From an uncultured Christensenella sp. (GTDB lineage: Bacteria; Bacillota; Clostridia; Christensenellales; UBA3700): a DNA stretch of 37,775 nt. The notes under the pieces are model-generated. The model worked only from the letters and a program-made list of their open reading frames with translations, searched no databases and had not been told where the DNA came from. The stretch lies in contig CAJTKI010000007.1 of assembly GCA_910576875.1 (NCBI GenBank), positions 1 through 37,775 of the forward strand, given 5' to 3'. The position numbers were made by a program, and so were the translations under genes. Positions within the stretch are counted from its first letter, which is position 1; the number at the start of each line of letters is the position of its first letter. Positions 34,068 through 37,775 of the stretch are shown here, one piece after another.

Positions 34068-34107
34068 AAAAACGCCCCCGTTTCCATCGATGGGAAACGG
34101 GGGCGTT
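34068..34107 (-). terminator. Terminator of the 764-residue envelope protein gene
   Basis: On the minus strand, a 15-bp perfect stem (AACGCCCCCGTTTCC with its complement) with a 7-nt loop is followed by TTT, 16 bp after the stop. Confidence 0.9.
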
Positions 34108-34122
34108 CGTTTGCATATTGCA

Positions 34123-36417
34123 TCAAACGGTCAACACTTTGACTTTGCCTCCGGCAATCAAAATCATTTTTGCCGCGGTCGGCGTATACTCGTTGGCGAC
34201 GACGCGCAACGGCTTGTCGATCGCGCCGCGCGCAGTCACGCGCAAATACGTTACCTGCGGATCAAGCAAGCCTTTCTTCTTGATCGCGTCGAGCGTAACC
34301 AGTTCGTTACGGGCAAAATGATCGCTGAGCACATCCACGCTGATCGCCTCTTCGTTGCTGCGATCCACGGATGCGACCGTTTCGCGTTCGGTCAACAGAT
34401 CCGCGGTACGGTCGTCCACCAAGAAATTGGAATCCGTCGCGGCGGCAACGCGTTTGTGCACCTTTTTGACTGCCTGTTTGGCGAGCATCAACTGCGCCTT
34501 GGAATACTCTTCGCGCGTGATGACTTCTTTGACCAAATCCTGTGCCAGCAATTCGTCGAGCGACAACGCGCCGAGTTGCGACACATAGTCTACATGCTGT
34601 TGCGCGTCGAATTTGAGCGCGTATTGCGCCGCCATCTCTTCGAGCAATTCCGTCGCGCGTTTGAGCGCGCGTTCGCTCTTGATCTTGATCATCATCGGCA
34701 ATTTTTCGTACGCTTTGATCTGCGAGCAGTCTTTCTGGAAATATTTGCTGAATTCGTATTGCTTCGGATCGAGCGCGACATACAGACGCAACGTCTTGCC
34801 GACGACCTTCAATTTCGCCAACTGCGTTCTGCCGCTGTTAAACGTGTCCGCCTGCAAACTGATACGCGACTTGACGTTCTTGTACGAAAGGAACGCATTC
34901 TTGATCTCGGAATAAATCCGCTTGTTGCTCTCGCTGCCCTGCATGATGCGCGCCATAAAGCTGTAACGGTAGCGCACGACGTCGCAGTACTGCATCTCTT
35001 CGTCTACGCCGCGCAAGACGATGTCTTCTCCGCCGTCTTCGTCTTCTTCCTCGTCCTCGTCATCGTCGTCCTCTTCTTCCTCGTCCGCGGCAACTTCAAC
35101 GATCGGTTCTTCCGCAACGGGTTCGACAACCGGCTCTTGCTCAAGCTCTTCGACGACGGGTTCGGGCGCAGGTTCTTCGACGATCGGCTCTTGCTCGACG
35201 ACGGGTTCCTCGACGACTTCTTCAACGACCGGCTGTTCTTCGACCGCCTCGATAATCGGCTCTTCCTTAACGGGCTCGACGATCGGTTCTTCCGCGACGG
35301 GCGCTTGCGCCGTCTCTTGCGGCTTGTTGCGTTTCAACGCCTTGACTGCCAGCGCGATACCCAGTCCCGCAACGAGCGCGCCTTCGATCGCGACGACCGC
35401 AATGCTTGCCGTCGCAACCGCGCCGATCAAAAACATCGGAATCCATGCTTGCATTTCGCTCCCCTCCGTACGGTAAGCCGGCGCTTCTTCGGACTGCGCG
35501 GCATTCTCCTGCACATCGGAACTTTGCCCATCGACGGCGTTCGTCTCTTGCGCATCCGAGTTCTCCGCTTCGGCGACATTCTCCTGTGTATCGGAACTTT
35601 CCGCCGCAACGGCGTCCGCATCCTGCGCGCCAACCGCGTCAGACTGTTGGTCTTGCGTCGGTTGTTGCGCCGACTCGGGCGCGGGTTCCGCATTTTTCTT
35701 ACGAGCGGTCAAAATCAATCCGACGATCTCCGCCACGATCGCAACCGCCAACAAAATAATCAGCCACAACAACGTATCTTGCGCGCCGGATTTGCCTTCT
35801 TCGACCGTCACGCTCACGGGACGAATGCGCAACGTCGCGCTCATGCTGTCGATCGCGGCAAAATTCTGCGCGTTGTCTCCGCTGTACGTAAAGATCGCGG
35901 TCACGACATATGTACCGACTTCGGTCTGCGGCAACATGCTGTACCGAACGGATACGCCGGTCGGCAATCCGTTGACGACCGGCAAATGTTCTTTGCCGTC
36001 GTAATCGATCGTCATATCCGCAAACGTCACGCCGCTCATGTCCACGACGCCTTTCTGAATCGTCCAGGTCAGCATCTTCGGCGCGCGATCGCTCGGATTG
36101 CCCCAATAATAACCGTCTTGCGCAATACGGAATTCTACCGTATACGATCCGCTGTCCGTCGCTTCGAGCACGCCGGTCACGGACACGATCCCCTGCTCGA
36201 TATAGCTGTCGATATTCAACGCGACGCGGTGCGAATTGCCGTCGTAAGCGATCGGCGTCTGATTCAAACGCGTCGGAACCGGTATACTCTTGCTCAAAGT
36301 CTCTTCTTCGGCAAACGTCTGCCGCGCGCATACGGCGTAAACTCCGCATACGGCAATCGCAAGCATCAATACGCAACACACGGCAATCAGAGACTTGGAT
36401 CTGCGTAATCTTTCCAT
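34123..36417 (-). CDS. Multidomain envelope protein: MBG/Ig-like, membrane helices, acidic linker, uL15-like C-terminus
   Basis: This 764-residue protein opens with a signal or anchor helix (8-30). Two Ig-like repeats of MBG type follow (about 48-200: IAYDGNSHRVAL and IDYDGKEHLPVV), then helices at about 214-238 and 325-357. A low-complexity acidic linker spans 366-466 (EEPVVE units, then a run of Asp/Glu). A domain of unknown function at 478-600 (KRIYSEIKNAFLSYKNVKSR, then KVVGKTLRLYVALDPKQY, then LPMMIKIKSERALKRA) is known to me from many clostridial proteins. The end (697-764: NELVTLDAIKKKGLL, then LRVTARGAIDKPLRV, then AAKMILIAGGKVKVL) follows the uL15 C-terminal pattern. It has a strong GGGAGG site. 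It is not a ribosomal protein; its function is unknown. Confidence 0.82.
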   Translation of the reverse strand: MERLRRSKSLIAVCCVLMLAIAVCGVYAVCARQTFAEEETLSKSIPVPTRLNQTPIAYDGNSHRVALNIDSYIEQGIVSVTGVLEATDSGSYTVEFRIAQDGYYWGNPSDRAPKMLTWTIQKGVVDMSGVTFADMTIDYDGKEHLPVVNGLPTGVSVRYSMLPQTEVGTYVVTAIFTYSGDNAQNFAAIDSMSATLRIRPVSVTVEEGKSGAQDTLLWLIILLAVAIVAEIVGLILTARKKNAEPAPESAQQPTQDQQSDAVGAQDADAVAAESSDTQENVAEAENSDAQETNAVDGQSSDVQENAAQSEEAPAYRTEGSEMQAWIPMFLIGAVATASIAVVAIEGALVAGLGIALAVKALKRNKPQETAQAPVAEEPIVEPVKEEPIIEAVEEQPVVEEVVEEPVVEQEPIVEEPAPEPVVEELEQEPVVEPVAEEPIVEVAADEEEEDDDDEDEEEDEDGGEDIVLRGVDEEMQYCDVVRYRYSFMARIMQGSESNKRIYSEIKNAFLSYKNVKSRISLQADTFNSGRTQLAKLKVVGKTLRLYVALDPKQYEFSKYFQKDCSQIKAYEKLPMMIKIKSERALKRATELLEEMAAQYALKFDAQQHVDYVSQLGALSLDELLAQDLVKEVITREEYSKAQLMLAKQAVKKVHKRVAAATDSNFLVDDRTADLLTERETVASVDRSNEEAISVDVLSDHFARNELVTLDAIKKKGLLDPQVTYLRVTARGAIDKPLRVVANEYTPTAAKMILIAGGKVKVLTV

Positions 36418-36474
36418 AATATCCTCCCTTAGATAACAACGTCGTCTACGGCGGCGCGAAAATAGTCTAAGTTT

Positions 36475-36503
36475 ATTATATCGAATAATGCCCGTATTTG
36501 CAA
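36475..36503 (-). promoter_or_regulatory. Promoter of the 764-residue envelope protein gene
   Basis: On the minus strand, TTGCAA (36503-36498), a 17-bp spacer and TATAAT (36480-36475) occur together, with a leader of about 51 nt. Confidence 0.82.
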
Positions 36504-36547
36504 ACGGTTTTGCGCAGTTTTATCGAAGAAAACCGCAAGATTTTTGC

Positions 36548-36574
36548 ATTTTCGCGCATCGAAACGGCGAAAAT
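36548..36574. repeat. Inverted repeat between divergent promoters
   Basis: ATTTTCGC and GCGAAAAT form perfect 8-bp arms around 11 bases. It lies between the promoter of the envelope protein gene and that of the 77-residue protein. A perfect 14-bp palindrome, TTCGCGATCGCGAA, follows at 36609-36622. Either may be a regulator site. Confidence 0.45.
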
Positions 36575-36656
36575 CCCTTGAAAAGCGCGTTTTGACGCAT
36601 GCATCGCCTTCGCGATCGCGAATCCTTGCGAAAATCGGTAAATTTTAGCGCGTCGA

Positions 36657-36685
36657 TTGACATTTTTTTGTCAACGGAATATAAT
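36657..36685 (+). promoter_or_regulatory. Consensus promoter of the 77-residue membrane protein gene
   Basis: A perfect TTGACA (36657-36662), a 17-bp spacer and a perfect TATAAT (36680-36685) occur together. The -35 is one arm of an inverted repeat, TTGACA and TGTCAA six bases apart (36657-36674). Confidence 0.88.
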
Positions 36686-36731
36686 ACTAATAATAATATA
36701 TCTCTGCGCTTCGGCGTAAAAGGAGGAACGT

Positions 36732-36965
36732 ATGAAGGAATTGGTCGCCGCTATGGACAAACTGCCCAAACTCGTCAAAATCATTCTTGCTTTGCCCGGT
36801 TTGGATATTGTCTGGAACGTATACCGTCTGGTGCGCAGCATCGCGAAAAAGAGCATGCTCGGCATCGTTTTGGGTATCATCTGGTTGTTGATCGGTTGGT
36901 CGTTCATGTGGGTCGTAGACATCATTACGATTCTGCTGTCCGACAAAGTGCTTTGGATCGATTGA
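36732..36965 (+). CDS. Small membrane protein (77 residues), unknown function
   Basis: This protein has an amphipathic N-terminal part (MKELVAAMDKLPKLVK), a moderately hydrophobic stretch (about residues 17-32), a basic loop (RSIAKKS) and a strongly hydrophobic segment (about 42-70) with Trp residues. I do not recognise the family with certainty. AAAGGAGGAA lies 5 nt before the ATG, behind a perfect consensus promoter and followed by a good terminator, so the gene should be strongly expressed for its size. Confidence 0.75.
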   Translation: MKELVAAMDKLPKLVKIILALPGLDIVWNVYRLVRSIAKKSMLGIVLGIIWLLIGWSFMWVVDIITILLSDKVLWID

Positions 36966-36986
36966 TTCGAAACGACAACAAAATGC

Positions 36987-37011
36987 GACGTCCGTCAGGG
37001 CGTCCTTTTTT
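36987..37011 (+). terminator. Terminator of the 77-residue protein gene
   Basis: GACGTCC pairs with GGGCGTC (one T-G pair) around GTCA, followed by C and six T. Confidence 0.85.
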
Positions 37012-37284
37012 ATCCCGCACGGCAAACACGCGACGGTGCGATAGCATCCGCAAACGTCGTTTCTATCTACGCAATCAAAGCTTTTGCCCCTTTGCGGCGA
37101 TACGCACACGATGCTTATCCGCGATTGATATGCGCCCGATCGGTGCAAAACGCAAAAATCAATGTCATTTTCTCCAACAAGACCGAAGGGTTGCAATGCA
37201 GAATCCAATTGCGCCGATACCGCCGAACGATCTTGACAACGCATCGGCAATGCAACTGCGACGCGGATCGCATACAAGCGCATG

Positions 37285-37315
37285 AAAAATCGGGAAGAAC
37301 ACGTTCTTCCCGATT
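37285..37315 (-). terminator. Terminator of the YegP-like gene
   Basis: On the minus strand, AATCGGGAAGAAC pairs with GTTCTTCCCGATT around two bases, followed by TTT. The 273 bp between this and the previous terminator (37012-37284) hold nothing I can identify. Confidence 0.88.
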
Positions 37316-37335
37316 GAATTGCGATCGAATATCGC

Positions 37336-37775
37336 TTACGCTTCGTCGTCTACCAACTCGCTCGTCTCGCAAAAACGTCTGACCGATTCGATTGCTTTGA
37401 CGCAAGCGTCCTTGGTCTTGTAGGTCTCGCCGACGCACAAAATGGACTTGCCGGAGTTGCGCAACTTCCAATAATACTTGCCCGTCTTGTCGCGGTCGAT
37501 GACGAAGTTGCATTCCGCAGCGTTTTTGACGATGTTTTCCATCGCGGACTTGGCGCCGCCTTCGGTCGTATACGATTCGCTGACCAACAGCAACTGACCG
37601 TTGTTGGCGTACAGATACGCGATGTACATATCTTCTTTCATGCCGATCTTCCATTTGCCCTTGGTGCCTTCGCTTTGCAGTTCGCCGTCCGGAATATACG
37701 CCATCAACGTATGATCTTCGATATAGTCTTCCGGCATCGTCGCGATGACGCAGAATTTACGCACCGACGCAATCG
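37336..37775 (-). CDS. Tandem YegP-like (DUF1508) protein, start uncertain at the window edge
   Basis: At least 142 residues are visible. After an N-terminal stretch (KFCVIATMPEDYIEDHTLMAYIP), two YegP-like repeats follow. The first has GKWKIGMKEDMYIAYLYANNGQLLLVSESYTTEGGAKSAMENIVKNA, split here only by family pattern. The second has YYWKLRNSGKSILCVGETYKTKDACVKAIESV. Each repeat has the family form of a residue-exposed strand, a small-molecule-like turn, and an ESV/ENI helix. The frame is open to the window edge; the only visible start is GTG at 37764, with no ribosome binding site in view, so the true start may lie outside. YegP-like proteins are small, and their role is unknown. The protein ends acidic (ELVDDEA). 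Confidence 0.8.
   Translation of the reverse strand, partial: IASVRKFCVIATMPEDYIEDHTLMAYIPDGELQSEGTKGKWKIGMKEDMYIAYLYANNGQLLLVSESYTTEGGAKSAMENIVKNAAECNFVIDRDKTGKYYWKLRNSGKSILCVGETYKTKDACVKAIESVRRFCETSELVDDEA

Noticed and set aside
34123..34350. A true ribosomal protein L15 gene
   Set aside because: The uL15-like segment is only the last 70 or so residues of a membrane protein, lacks the basic N-terminal half of uL15 and is not in a ribosomal operon.
37012..37284. A small gene or RNA between the last two terminators
   Set aside because: No ribosome binding site, promoter pair or stable structure stood out.

Overview
The window reads as a chromosomal segment of an anaerobic, Clostridia-like Bacillota, probably a gut lineage. 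The reasons are AGGAGG-type ribosome binding sites, consensus sigma-A promoters with 17-bp spacers, an adjacent gyrB-gyrA pair, a YyaC-type sporulation-associated protein, a BclA-like collagen protein and a condensation-domain/DUF6320 pair. Protein-coding DNA is GC-rich, and promoters stand out as AT-rich islands. A Christensenellales or Borkfalkiaceae-like origin is a guess from gene content. I see no insertion sequence, prophage, CRISPR array or rRNA.

Layout. (1) 1-7594, minus strand: a surface-glycan operon. In transcription order it holds a PglE/LegC-type aminotransferase, an initiating sugar-phosphate transferase, a second PLP enzyme, an ATP-grasp ligase, a GT4 glycosyltransferase, then WbpE-, WbpD- and WbpA-like enzymes of the UDP-diacetamido-uronic acid pathway, running off the left edge. 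One promoter heads it and another lies inside, before the WbpD-like gene. (2) 7796-8125: tRNA-Thr(GGT) with a consensus promoter, a long leader and a terminator. (3) 8243-10721: an ABC exporter and its TetR-type regulator, behind a promoter covered by two identical palindromes. (4) 10772-13147: a cytoplasmic GH2 glycosidase with an unusual duplicated C-terminal module. (5) 13246-16800: ftsH, yyaC-like and cvpA-like genes. (6) 16799-20294: a small membrane protein, an acyltransferase-like/DUF6320 pair and a ROK sugar kinase. (7) 20301-24907: gyrB-gyrA. (8) 25212-28918: an AEC transporter, a lipoprotein with propeller-like repeats, a proline-rich small protein and uracil-DNA glycosylase. (9) 29005-32375: a PHP phosphatase, and a thiamine pyrophosphokinase/HAD phosphatase/membrane protein cluster. 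(10) 32392-33987: a collagen-like protein. (11) 34068-37775: a 764-residue envelope protein, a 77-residue membrane protein and a YegP-like (DUF1508) protein at the right edge.

Three observations stand out. First, four unrelated genes (starts at 17150, 26256, 29041 and 32340) have no Shine-Dalgarno sequence and have ATG exactly 6 nt after a -10 hexamer, so their mRNAs should be leaderless, although most neighbours use strong ribosome binding sites. Second, two membrane proteins (29873-31030 and 34123-36417) share an uncharacterised domain followed by a C-terminal module that looks like the C-terminal part of ribosomal protein uL15; I read this as a paralogous envelope family that name-based annotation could take for ribosomal proteins. 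Third, the TetR-ABC operon carries two 14-bp-core palindromes 22 bp apart across its promoter.
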